Source: Athripsodes cinereus
Lineage: Eukaryota > Arthropoda > Insecta > Trichoptera > Leptoceridae
Assembly (NCBI GenBank): GCA_947579605.1
Contig: OX388319.1
Location: forward strand, 4,526,001 to 4,590,000
DNA: 64,000 nucleotides
Reading direction: 5' to 3'
Shown: positions 53,230-63,058 of the stretch, in pieces
Layout: each line of letters opens with the position of its first letter
Position numbering within the stretch: position 1 is the first letter of the stretch
Notes under the pieces: generated by a model
Told to the model about the DNA's origin: nothing
The model's input: only the letters and a program-made list of their open reading frames with translations
The model's database searches: none
Made by a program: the position numbers and the translations under genes

Positions 53230-53569
53230 TGTGGTGCATCAGCACCTGCATGCCTACAAACCACCAGTGCTGATTAAGCACCTACGTGACCATACCGTAG
53301 AACGTCATAACACATCTAACATCTGAAAATTATGTATATAAGGAGAGCTCTATGAGATACAGACATCACATCATCACATCGTCATATCATAATACCACAT
53401 CAGTCCCATCGGATCACATCTGGACATCGCATCAGCTCTACCTCGCATCACAACATCAAGATGGATCGCCACCTCACCTTCTCAACTTGTAAATACCGAC
53501 AATAATGATCTGCTTTTACAACCTACACTGTTCTCTTTGTCTACCCCATTGTAGATACACCCATCTACA
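53230..53569 (+). mobile_element. Solo LTR, about 340 bp
   Basis: It begins TGTGGTGCATC, ends CATCTACA, has a TATA box TATATAAG (53335-53342), a CATCACAT-rich stretch after the presumed start and no coding frame, and it interrupts LINE H. The likely target duplication is imperfect (GCTGG / ACTGA). The GC-richer composition fits a younger insertion. An alternative is a non-LTR promoter-bearing repeat. Confidence 0.5.
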
Positions 53570-53574
53570 ATACT

Positions 53575-53940
53575 GACTTATGTGATGGTATTGCCTGGTT
53601 TAAAAAAAATCCTTATCTTTCGCCATTTTTAGTCAATTTGATGAATATTTCATCGGCAAAATTGGGTAAAAATACTTGTAATAATAAATATAATAACACA
53701 ACAAGTCGACAAATAAGCTTATTTTCATATGAAAGGCCAACTGTCTGACATTGTGACTAAATATTATATTCGCACAATAAAAATACTTTAAAAAACGTGA
53801 ACATTTGAAAATCATTGAGAGTGGCTTACGTAGCAGAAATAAAATTTCACAAATCACTTGAATCGGGTGGATTGCCGTAACCGATTAATTCAAATAAAAC
53901 TTCGAATATTTTCATCATTTATTGCTTAAATGAACAATAA
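53575..53940. other. AT-rich, nothing recognised
   Basis: No features. Confidence 0.45.
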
Positions 53941-53942
53941 TT

Positions 53943-54392
53943 ATGCCGTGGAGCGTCCGGTAAAGAATAGTGGGCCTAGTCAAAACACATTTAAGCGTTA
54001 CGTTTTCGTTTCGTTTTCGTTCAAACGCGGACGACGTTGCGAGAACGCGTCAATTTTCGGAGCTAAAATACACAAGTAGCTCTGGAAATCGATGCGTTCT
54101 CGCAACCTCGTCTTGTTTGAACGAAAACGAAACGAAAACGTAACGCTTAAATGTGTTTTGACTAGGCCTACAGGTCTCCAACTCTGCAAGTTATCGAGTT
54201 TCCTGTAAAAAGCAGGTGTTAAATCTTACATATATTATGAAACAATGAACATCTACAATTCAGTGATAAGACTGTGTCAATCATCCGGAACGTTTTAGTT
54301 TTTTATTGGTACGGAGAGGAAAATCTGGGTGTTTATTATGTACAGTAAGCTCGCTGGTTATCTCATTTGTGGACAATGCCGTGATGGTTTGA
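53943..54392 (+). repeat. Repeat E split by MITE K2
   Basis: 'gtggagcgtccggtaaagaa' (53948-53967) and 'gtctccaactctgcaagtta' (54174 on) are adjacent in intact E copies; 'gtttcctgtaaaaagcaggt', 'gctcgctggttatctcattt' and the end 'aatgccgtgatggttt' follow. Confidence 0.8.
53973..54168. mobile_element. MITE K2, 196 bp, long inverted ends
   Basis: It starts GGCCTAGTCAAAACACATTT and ends with the inverse; the arms extend through 'gcgttacgttttcgtttcg' and on to about 55 bp with few mismatches. Flanks TAGTG and TACAG are a weak 5-bp duplication. It shares the terminal plan and the 'acgttttcgtt' core with K1 (24828-25015). Confidence 0.8.
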
Positions 54393-54484
54393 ATTATTGA
54401 ACTTAATTATTATCCATCAATGGTTAAAATGACGGATACTATTTTATACCTTAAACCTACTGAAAAAGCGTTTTTATTAATTTC

Positions 54485-54582
54485 TTTTTTTTTTTTTAAA
54501 AAAGATATATCTGGGTTTTGTTATAAAAACAAATACAACTTTATACACCTTCCACAGTAAGCTAAAAGCTTGTGTCGTGTTA
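54485..54582 (-). mobile_element. SINE-A, 5'-truncated
   Basis: T13 run, 'aaaaaagatatatctggg', 'ccttccacagtaagctaaa', 'agcttgtgtcgtg'; the tRNA-like head is absent. Confidence 0.75.
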
Positions 54583-54644
54583 TTGTGTGAATAACTCAAA
54601 TATACCCATAAAAAGATACACGTAGTATGTAATATGCAAGTTAC

Positions 54645-54682
54645 AAGTATGTAGACTTGTCACAAGTATGTAGACTTGTCAC
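54645..54682. repeat. Perfect 19-bp tandem duplication
   Basis: Two copies of 'acaagtatgtagacttgtc' in a row, each itself partly palindromic ('acaagt...acttgt'). Confidence 0.85.
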
Positions 54683-54699
54683 TGTTGTATCTATAAATG

Positions 54700-54772
54700 T
54701 TATGTATAATGTATTTTATCATGTAATAGGCTAATGCCGTGAATTTAAGTAAATAAATAAATAAATAATAAG
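54700..54772 (+). repeat. Retroelement 3'-end module J with (AATA)n tail
   Basis: 'catgtaataggctaatgccg' followed by (AATA)n matches 'catgtaaaaggctcacgccg' + (AATA)n at 61319-61372. GGC/GCC forms a short stem. Confidence 0.55.
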
Positions 54773-54774
54773 TT

Positions 54775-55565
54775 CTGAAGGCAGAATACATAAGCAGGAA
54801 AATTCAATACCCAGGTCTCTTTTTTCCGTTCATCCCATAAATTGTACAATATTTGAAATCGCATGTGAGGCTCATTCAAATAACTCGTGTAACCGAGAAA
54901 AGAAAACATGTAAGAAAAAATCGTACACAATAAAAAAAGCCACACTACGATTCATGAATAATAAATAATAAGAGATGAAATTCGCTGATAATAAAAATAC
55001 TAATAAAAATAATAATAATCATAAACACAAGCAAGAAAAAATGTATCTTTTTTTATTGAGGCTAAGATTGGCTTAACGATGTGTGAAATGGAAGCAGACT
55101 AAACAACTTACTGAAAAGCACGTACTACATAACTTGTAAAGGATGTTGTTGTTAAAAAGTACAATAATAAAATGTGGCAGATGTATCCGTAATAAATTTT
55201 ACTTGTAACCTTTTTCACTGTTTCAGCAGCAGCTACCTGTTGTGGAAGCAACTTTCAAGGACACTTTTTCAGCAGTTTAAATTCCTACTTATAATTATAA
55301 ACCTTTAAGCGAAAGTTCTTAACGTAAATGTTTTTGTTTTATAGTTACTGCATCGGTGTTTAGACAGTAGAATTCCATAATGACATAAAAACAGCAGGGG
55401 TACTCATGACGCCTATTAAAAAAAATCTTTTTGGTGAAGTTAGAAAATATATTTTATAAAAGTTGATAAATATAAAAACATTATTAATTTACACACCAAT
55501 GTCTGAATGCCTGGTACATTCTTGGAGTAATGAAATTAATAAAAAAACGATAATAGTAATGTAAA
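54775..55565. other. AT-rich, nothing recognised
   Basis: No features. Confidence 0.45.
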
Positions 55566-55569
55566 TGTT

Positions 55570-55785
55570 ATCGTCGACGACGGAGGGACCCGGTAGGACA
55601 CGTTTTAAGAAGAAGAATATTGAAAGTAGACGAAGAGTGGGCAAATAGAAATGTCATGACTGTGCAACATTCTAGATTAGACCGGAATACGATGGGTATA
55701 GGAGTTGTTCCAAGTTATGCAGGATAGAGAGGCCTTCTTCACGGTGATCGCCAAAGTCAGGAAACCCTGATACTGCACTTGAAGA
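55570..55785 (+). mobile_element. Possible LINE C-terminal fragment, decayed
   Basis: Broken frames with 'GRDAFFTVIAKVRKP' and an upstream 'TRFKKKNIESRRRVGK'-like stretch resemble LINE ORF ends, but no family match inside the window. Confidence 0.3.
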
Positions 55786-55789
55786 AATT

Positions 55790-56870
55790 TTGAAAACGAC
55801 TTTACTCAGCTACCGCGAGATTGGGATGCACGTAATTTTTCACTTTAGTCACTTCGTGCATCGTAGGGTTAAGATCAAACAAGTCTGAATCGAAAATTAT
55901 TCTGCGACAACCAAACTATATTTTCTCATGATAATTTTCATGCTTTGACATCATTTTAAGAGGAATGGTGTTTTATAAAAAAAAAGTATCATCCAGACCA
56001 TCGGCACGTAAACCTAGTCGACGAAAGTGCGCCTTTTGGAAATAGTTATGAATGTTATGGCTAGCGTCCTGAAGCTGGCTTCTATATCCTGTGCTAGATG
56101 TAACAGTGGGGTTACTCTTGAAACAATCTAAATACGATCTTAATCTAGTCTTGATCTTAATCATACGACGCGCGAAGGGAGCATGGTCAAAAATACTGCG
56201 CTACCGCTACCGCGAAAATGGTATGCGCGTATTTTTGACTAATAACAATTAATAACTAACCCTACAGCTTCTCCACAATCAAAATTTCGGTACATCCAAC
56301 ATATCTCTTGCTTTCTATTTTTCCATTTAAAAATTAGTGCAGCATATATTATTTGTTGCCACGCAGTATACGTCTCAAATAAGTTGACTATCTCTGTTTA
56401 ATTTCACATATAAATAAATAAATTAAATTAATCCTGAACAAATTAGAGAACAAGCGAAAACATAATATGTAGTAATACAATATATTATGTAATTAGAACA
56501 AATCCATTTGATACGACATACACAGCGAAATACCAAAAGGCTTTGATATTTTCCTACAATTACCTAGAAACTAAACCAGCAGCAACACGATAACAAACTA
56601 ATCCACTTAGTCACCTGTGCGTCCACGTGACTCAGCATCCGATCTCTGTAAGCTCCGCTCCACATAGAATAATTTCGTAACGTAATATTGCAAACACCTA
56701 CATAATATACCATTATAATATAATATATAATATGAACGAACTCCACATTCGACCTTACTTTCTACCAATATATTTTATGTACCTAATATATTTTAAAACA
56801 AGTTGATCTCGAAAATTGTTGCGTATGTAAATGAAAGGTTTATATATAAAAGATAGTTACATGATAAACA
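55790..56870. other. AT-rich, nothing recognised
   Basis: Small GC-richer patch at 56160-56230; no coding or repeat call. Confidence 0.4.
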
Positions 56871-56873
56871 TAA

Positions 56874-57182
56874 TATGGACAATTTACACACATCGAGATA
56901 GTCCCAAACTAAGATATGAATCTTGTATTATAGGTACTAATGCGACGGTACACATATCGACTGTCTAGTTCAACTTCGACTATCGACTCTACAAACTAAT
57001 CACTATAAAAAAAACACGGTTTCCTTCATATATTCGATACAACAATTTTGAAAAAAATTAATGCACCTATTTCGATTTTTTTTTTTAAATGTTATTTAAG
57101 ATTTTACTCTGGTTGGATTCAAACCCGAAACCTTGTGACTTAAAGGCAAGAATGTTACCTCTTCGCCACACCTGACATTAAT
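56874..57182 (-). mobile_element. SINE-B copy, with internal extra DNA
   Basis: 'ggacaatttacacacatcga', 'gtcccaaactaagatatgaa', 'taatgcgacggtacacat' at the tail; the antisense head 'ttggattcaaacccgaaacc' to 'cctcttcgccacacctgaca'. Between, about 56960-57060 is not in other copies, so there is probably an insertion. Confidence 0.7.
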
Positions 57183-57194
57183 TTAATTAATGTC

Positions 57195-57312
57195 TTCGAT
57201 TCAGTGATAAGAAATGTCAGCCCCAATAAAGGTTTTATTTTTTACGGCATGGAGAGGATGGCATTGTATGATCATTACACGCGCTTCTTCAGTTGACAAC
57301 CCCATCTGATTA
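57195..57312 (+). repeat. Repeat E, 3' half, diverged
   Basis: 'cgattcagtgataagaaatg', 'tacggcatggagaggatggc', 'cttcagttgacaaccccatc'. Confidence 0.55.
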
Positions 57313-57419
57313 ATTCCGAACGATTGTTACTTTATTTATTCAAATTTGAATCATAAAAAAACTAAACAGCGTTAAAAAAAAACTTTTAGTCAGACAAAAT
57401 AAAATAGCTATCATTTAAA

Positions 57420-58200
57420 CGATCAGCATAATATTGATGTTATGTTCAGCAGAAAAATGTATTCTGCCGACAAATATATCATGTTGATATACTACTTATG
57501 CCCAGCGAGAAAATTATATTTCTATTGCAAATAATATGATATTGTAAAACTCTTAATTTAATCGACCGGCAAAATTATTATTTGACCGGCATAATGATTA
57601 TTTGTCCAGCAAAATAAATAAATGAGCAGCAAACCGTGGGCTAATTTTAATTAAACTTGTGCAAGCTAAATTTTTAATCTTGTTCAAATAATAAATCTTT
57701 TTATGTAGCATATTTTTATGTGATTTTATATGTAGCATCTGAATGAACGACACTAGCATTTTTCGACATTTCAGTTAGATATTTTGTTAATATAGCAAAG
57801 TGGAAACTGGCATTATTTTCGTAGTCATCATTAATTTGGTAAGAAATCACAAAAACTTTATGTGGATCCGAAGGTAAATCGGTGTGTGAAAAATATTGTT
57901 TATCTAATATTTTCTGCCGGTCAAATAATAATTCCGCTGCTCAAATAATAATTCTGCTGCTCAAATAACAATATTCTGCTGGTCAATTTATTATTTTGTT
58001 GTGCGAGTATTTATTAAGCTCTTAAAATTTGTTAATTTGCCGATATAACCATGTTTGTTTGTAAAACAAGTGCTGCGCTTATTTTTTATTTATTGCTGAT
58101 GAAAACATTGTTTGCTGTGCAAATGACTTAAATGCTGATTTTTTCTTGCCGAACGAATGGATTAATAGCCGAACAAATAATTAGTTCCCAAATAAAATCA
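57420..58200. repeat. Block of degenerate 'GCCGGTCAAATAATAATT' repeats in both orientations
   Basis: On the left the motif appears as 'attatttgaccggc' and variants (57560-57640, three to four times). On the right it appears inverted as 'gccggtcaaataataattc', 'gctgctcaaataataattct' and 'gctggtcaatttattatt' (57915-58000), with weaker forms to 58190. The middle (57650-57910) has no motif. The arrangement resembles a transposon with subterminal repeats; ends not determined. Confidence 0.6.
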
Positions 58201-58204
58201 TAGA

Positions 58205-58525
58205 TTTTATAAATCAATTTAAGAATTTCATAAGTTCATAGTTTAGAATTTCTCTATAAACTTTAGAACTATCCCATAACTTTATTATTATATTTGATAT
58301 CATACGATTGGATCCTTGAAATGACAAAGCCAGTACTAATGAAATACGTCCCATTTTTATTGGTTTTATAAGCCACGTGCAATGGGTTATAGATGACTAC
58401 TGATTGAGGGACGCTGGGTTGAGAGAATGCACGTGACTTTCTGCTGAGCGACCCTCATTATTGAATACAGTATGTACGATATAAATTTATATCGTTATGT
58501 AAAAATATATAATATACTTATACAC
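58205..58525. other. AT-rich with a GC-richer patch, nothing recognised
   Basis: 58370-58460 is GC-richer but stop-filled on all frames inspected. Confidence 0.4.
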
Positions 58526-58529
58526 TTTT

Positions 58530-58620
58530 ACAATCCATTCACCGTGTCGGTGAATAAGTAGTGGAATTCCATAATTAAATTAAAAACAAGTGTCACATAA
58601 TGATTTATAGTACTAAACTT
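58530..58620 (+). repeat. Repeat F left-end fragment
   Basis: 'caccgtgtcggtgaataagt', 'agtggaattccataattaaa', 'acaagtgtcac'. Confidence 0.6.
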
Positions 58621-58799
58621 GCGATAATTTTGTGAAAGTTCATTTTTTATTGATTTAAAATAGGTTAAAAATGAAACACTGTATTACTTTCACTATGAAC
58701 AATATTTGACTCAGAGACCTTTAAGGTAGACACCCATCATCAGTGAGTTTTGATTAGAAACTCATACATACATATATAAGTGTTACATATACACAAACA

Positions 58800-59067
58800 T
58801 TCCATCACGCCGCTTCCCTCGCGGGGTAGGCTGAAAGAATCGAGCGCCACTTCCTTCTATCCTTGCATACACCTTTCACCTCCGCAACTGTCACACAATT
58901 CCTCATGCATGCTTTACCTACTGTTCAATGTACATACTCAACACGTAATCGTCCTGTATGGGTTAGTTGGAAGATATCGCGCTTCTGCGATAAACTCGCC
59001 CATTGCACAATTTTTTTTGTATAGTTATATTGAATATTTTCATATGTTGTTTTTTTGTGCAATAAAG

Positions 59068-59102
<35 letters not shown>

Positions 59103-59225
59103 GATCTGGTTTATTATATGTTCTTGCCATTTGATCCTGGGACGGCTACGTGTATGATTACCACTCCTCTCAGCCGAATATATTTCTTGGTCATTCTGTC
59201 CTCATTCATTTTTTCGACATACCCA
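58800..59225 (-). mobile_element. LINE X fragment split by module D
   Basis: 58800-58959 ('ccatcacgccgcttccctcg', 'ctcaacacgtaatcgtcctg') and 59103-59225 ('gatcctgggacggctacgtg', 'cactcctctcagccgaatat', 'ttggtcattctgtcctcatt') are consecutive parts of X; module D (58960-59102) sits between. Confidence 0.7.
58960..59102 (+). repeat. Module D copy with (ATT)n tail, nested in LINE X
   Basis: 'gggttagttggaagatatcg', 6-bp stem TATCGC (58975-58980) with GCGATA (58987-58992), 'aactcgcccattgcacaatt', ending in (ATT)n. Its interruption of X shows that D moves as a unit independent of X. Confidence 0.8.
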
Positions 59226-59227
59226 TA

Positions 59228-59300
59228 ACATCGTAACTAAAAACAAGTGTTTCTTTCAACAATATTGATTTTGTAATGAGAGAGACGTCTTCCCATACCT
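59228..59300. repeat. Repeat F fragment
   Basis: 'acaagtgtttctttcaacaa', 'gagagagacgtctt'. Confidence 0.55.
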
Positions 59301-60052
59301 GAGATGGCCTAACTCGATAATCGGAGATCTTGATTTAAAAATGTGTAATATCTTTATATCAAATTTCTTTATCCATAGAAAAACATTTACACAGTTTGAA
59401 AATGATACATTATCTGAGTTCATTAACAAAGTGTTGGTGTTGCTGCCCCACTAGGTACAATGCACCTGTGTTGGGGGTAACAACAAACAATATAAACTTT
59501 ACAAAAGTTTAAAATTGAAGACACAATTATCTGCTTCTTATAAGAAACTGAAAAACTTGCGGGAAAGAGTTGAAGATATAGTTTTTCCGATAATCCCACG
59601 CGGCAAATATGTTTTTTTTTATTTCAATAAACTTTACAGACAACCCTACTTACTCCATACTCTTGTCTTCTTTTATGAGTTTTTTCTGCACTTGAGAAGT
59701 TGCGGTTCTATTGTTTGACTTTGGCTGAAATACGTAATTTATTTGTACATATTCGTAGTTTAAATAAAAATATAATTTTCCCATATTTTTTTTACTTTCC
59801 ATAATTTTATATTTCTCCCTTTGAAGAATAATACACTCAAATTTATACATATTGATATACTGGATTGACACTTCTCAGGAAAATATGGTGTACAATAAAT
59901 CGTATAAGATTTGATGTAGGCTGTACTTCTTCTAACTTCTACAAGTGGGTATAGATTGATTCACCAGCATTCACATGTGGAATGACACAAACTGTCAGCC
60001 ACCTAACAAACGATAGTGTCCCACTCATTTTCTCACAGTAGGTACTGTTTCA
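59301..60052. other. AT-rich, nothing firm
   Basis: 59940-60000 may be a scrap of repeat E ('acaagtgggtatagattgat'). Confidence 0.4.
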
Positions 60053-60054
60053 GC

Positions 60055-60437
60055 TACATTTGAATTTACGAGATAGATTGAAGAATGAGGATATCAGGAG
60101 AATGAGTGGATGTGAGAGGGGTGCTGCAGATAAAATGCGAACAAATAAGTGGTGATGCTTTGGACATGTGAATCGAATGGACGAATAGGGTGTATTTATC
60201 TGAAAGAGTGGGTGTAAGAAAGAGTGTACGTAGAAGAACTACATGGCTTGACCACGTGGATCACATTCTCAAGGGCGGTCGCGTGTGAGTAAGAGAAATC
60301 GGCGTGTATCTATGAGAAACTGGATGAATACGGATGAAGCGAATGAAATTTGTAAGGATAGATCAACATTGCGTTCCGTTCTCTCTACCTACCTCACCTG
60401 GATCATGGTGTGACGGCATAATAGATAGATAGATAAT
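60055..60437 (+). mobile_element. LINE X C-terminal fragment with (ATAG)n tail
   Basis: 'gaggatatcaggagaatgag', 'cttgaccacgtggatcacat', 'aactggatgaatacggatga', 'gcgttccgttctctctacct', the end 'catggtgtgacggcataata', then ATAGATAGATAGATA. Several deletions and frameshifts. Confidence 0.8.
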
Positions 60438-60439
60438 TT

Positions 60440-60880
60440 TGTAACGCACCTCATAATATCAAAATTATCTACCGAAATATTTGTTTCCCTTGAGATTTCT
60501 CTTACCATTTTCTTTGTTTCTTATTGTTGTATTGTTTGTTGCTCATCATTCTTAATCAGTGATGGCAGCGAAGATGCGAAGATTATAGTTGTGTACTTCC
60601 CGTCATTATTAAAGGAAAACACATCATTAATATTGATTTAGAAATATCTTCTCTAAATGATTAAGATATCTACCTACAATGTACATAAAATTATTATTGT
60701 TAAAATAATCACACCAAAGAGTCTATACTTCAGACTAAGAATATGTAGAGTAGTATGAACTATTTTGATCTTCTATACATACATGCATAAACAGGATTTA
60801 ATGTCTGAATGAAACGAGAAAAGCTTCCCAGAAATCACAATTGATTAATCAATCTATGTACAACATCACGGCATATTTAT
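60440..60880. other. AT-rich, nothing recognised
   Basis: No features. Confidence 0.45.
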
Positions 60881-61372
60881 ATTAATATACCTTTATTAAT
60901 ATACCTTATATACCTTTTATATTAATTAATTATCTGTTTACCTATTTTTAACCTATTTACATTGACTACCTGCTAATTATGTTTTATTACATTATTCCTA
61001 TTTTTATTAATTTCTTCTTGTTAATATGTCTTAAATTCATTGTTTATTGATCTTTATCTGTATTGATTATTTGTTTGTGATGTTAAACATTTTATAATTA
61101 TATATTTTAATAATCTTATGTTGAATTTCCCAATTTTGATGATTTATTGCTAGTTCTGTCTTTTATCAATTAATTTTTAAAGAGTTTTATTGAATGGTTT
61201 ATATGTATTATATTTATCATACTGTTTTTTTTATTGTGTATTGTCCTTTTTTCATGATTACTCCTTGTCTTGTTTAAACGTACTGTATGTCATGCAATTT
61301 CTACAATTTTATTTTATACATGTAAAAGGCTCACGCCGTATATTGTAATAATAAATAAATAAATAAATATTT
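60881..61372 (+). repeat. T-rich DNA ending in 3' module J
   Basis: About 430 bp rich in T and free of open frames ends in 'catgtaaaaggctcacgccg' (61319-61338) and (AATA)n (61348-61370). It may be a long LINE 3' UTR; only the last 55 bp are shared with 54700-54772. Confidence 0.4.
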
Positions 61373-61474
61373 ATTATCTTATAAGAAGTCAAAGTCACGG
61401 CCGACGATTTTTGGTAAAAGTTCATGTCAAGTTATTATAAATGAAACACTTATTTAGTTCTTCTGCTAATGATG

Positions 61475-61486
61475 CCCCCCCCCCCC
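61475..61486. repeat. C12 homopolymer
   Basis: Twelve C in a row in an AT-rich setting. Confidence 0.85.
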
Positions 61487-61631
61487 TCCTCTGATCCATA
61501 ATCTCTACCACATGTTGGGTGTGTGTCAAATGTTATTTTAAATTTTGTTTTTTTTTCCTTTTGTTGTGTTTTAATATTTTGTATATTTTTTTTTAAGAAA
61601 ATTTGTTTTTACTAGGTTCATGTCAATATGT

Positions 61632-61760
61632 CGTGGTTAGATGGAAGAAATCACTTTATAGTGATAATCTCGCCACTGCACATCGTTTTATTTTTATAAA
61701 CTTTATATTATTTTGTTAACACTGTTATGTAATGATGATGTGCAAAAAGAATAAATAAAT
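61632..61760 (+). repeat. Module D copy with ATCACT/AGTGAT stem
   Basis: 'cgtggttagatggaagaaat', stem 61650-61655 with 61660-61665, 'aatctcgccactgcacatcg', ending 'aagaataaataaat'. Confidence 0.7.
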
Positions 61761-61849
61761 GAGAGCGGAAGCTCTTAAAAGCTGTTTTGAGACCAATAAA
61801 GTCAGAGTGGAAGTACTAACTACGAGAGCATGTATGTAGAACATGCATG

Positions 61850-61920
61850 TTTAGTCAATAAATACATTAAGACACTCAGGATGGGTGGCATACCTCACTA
61901 CTGAATTGAAGATGTTAAAT
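61850..61920 (-). repeat. Repeat E, middle fragment
   Basis: 'ttaagacactcaggatgggt', 'ggcatacctcactactgaat', 'tgaagatgttaaat'. Confidence 0.65.
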
Positions 61921-61979
61921 ACTGTCTTTATCATTAAGACATTCGTTATAATTATATTTTTGTTTTTTCCTGATTGCAG

Positions 61980-62058
61980 ACCGAACTTTTTCAGAGTTCC
62001 TACTGACATGAAGCGGCGCCCGCCTTGGTCGCCACGACGCGACGTCCAGAATAGATAA
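61980..62058 (+). CDS. Candidate 3'-terminal coding exon, unidentified host gene
   Basis: A strong acceptor (T-rich tract 'gttttttcctgattgcag', AG at 61978-61979) leads into a GC-rich island. In one frame it reads 'PNFFRVPTDMKRRPPWSPRR' then 'DVQNR' to TAA at 62056-62058; the frame needs a phase-2 donor upstream. The alternative phases stop early. Very basic, proline/arginine-rich, family not recognised. The open minus-strand frames over the same stretch are the other reading; they have no better features. The candidate exon at 34358-34464 ends in phase 1 and so does not join it directly. Confidence 0.33.
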
Positions 62059-62235
62059 TATTTTTCCCTTACCTTTGAAAATATCATATATCAAACATAC
62101 AAAATAAACGGGCAATAAATATCAAAAATATGAGATAAACAAAAAAACACCACGTGCAAGGAGTAACGAAGAAATTTCTAAAGTTTTATTTCCAAGAACT
62201 GAGCGTCCATAAATAACATGAGCTTTCTATCGATT

Positions 62236-62340
62236 TTTACCATCATGGCTACTCCAAAAGTGAACTTTCTGTGTGTGGTATAAAAGATAAGAAATTCAGG
62301 GTGTGTGGCGTGCCTTATCGATGAAGAATGAACTTCCAAT
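62236..62340 (-). repeat. Repeat E, 3' part, diverged
   Basis: 'accatcatggctactccaaa', 'aagaaattcagggtgtgtgg', 'cgtgccttatcgatgaa'. Confidence 0.55.
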
Positions 62341-62389
62341 ACGAAATTAAATACAAATATTTTCTTCTACTATGTGTTATTTAATCGTT

Positions 62390-62757
62390 GCGTGATAGAG
62401 TGAGAAATGAGGATATTAGAAGAATGAGTGGATGCTAGAGGAGTGTTTTGGATAGAATGCGTGTAAATAAATTGAAATGGTTTTGTCATGTGGAATGAAT
62501 GGAAGAGGATAAAGAGGATATACTTGTCAGAAAATAGGGGTTTGAGAATGCACGGGCGTCCAAGGACTACATGGCTTGACTATGTAGATCAAATTCTCAA
62601 GGACGGCCGTGTGTTGAGTTAGAGAAATCGACGTGCGCGCATTAGAAATTGTATGAATGTGGAAAAAGCGAAAGAAGTATGTAAGGACAGATCTATATGG
62701 CGTTCCTTTCTCTCTGCCTACCCACTTGGGATACGGCGTGAGGGAATAGTATAGTAT
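62390..62757 (+). mobile_element. LINE X C-terminal fragment
   Basis: 'gaggatattagaagaatgag', 'aaattgaaatggttttgtca', 'gactacatggcttgactatg', 'gcgttcctttctctctgcct', the end 'gatacggcgtgagggaatag'. Frameshifted. Confidence 0.8.
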
Positions 62758-62764
62758 TGTAGTA

Positions 62765-62942
62765 TGGTATAATATGTTCTTTATTAAGATAGACATCTTT
62801 CGTCAATCTGATTGACAATACTGTATTCTTATAAGACGAAAGATATCTCTCTCAATAGAGAACATATAGTAGAAGAAAACATGTGTTTCTAATTTTGTTA
62901 TGGAATTCTACTACCTTAACAACGACACATTGAATTAACAAC
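62765..62942 (-). repeat. Repeat F copy
   Basis: 'tctttcgtcaatctgattga' with its inverse, 'agacgaaagatatctctctc', 'acatgtgtttctaattttgt', 'atggaattctactaccttaa', 'caacgacaca'. Confidence 0.55.
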
Positions 62943-63007
62943 CAATATTAGCTATATAAAATATTCTCCCACGAGGTAGGTACCCTCACGACTAACTGCA
63001 TAAATAT

Positions 63008-63058
63008 AATGATTATTTGTTAATTGTGTCGGTCCACACGTAGTAGAATTCCATAATT
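63008..63058 (+). repeat. Repeat F left-end fragment
   Basis: 'ttaattgtgtcggtccacac' + 'gtagtagaattccataatta', directly abutting LINE X at 63059. Confidence 0.65.

Noticed and set aside
61851..62115. Minus-strand frames '...SRRGDQGGRRFMSVGTLKKF...' as a gene
   Set aside because: No start context or partner exons, and they run into repeat E. The plus-strand reading with a strong acceptor explains the GC island better, though neither is proven.
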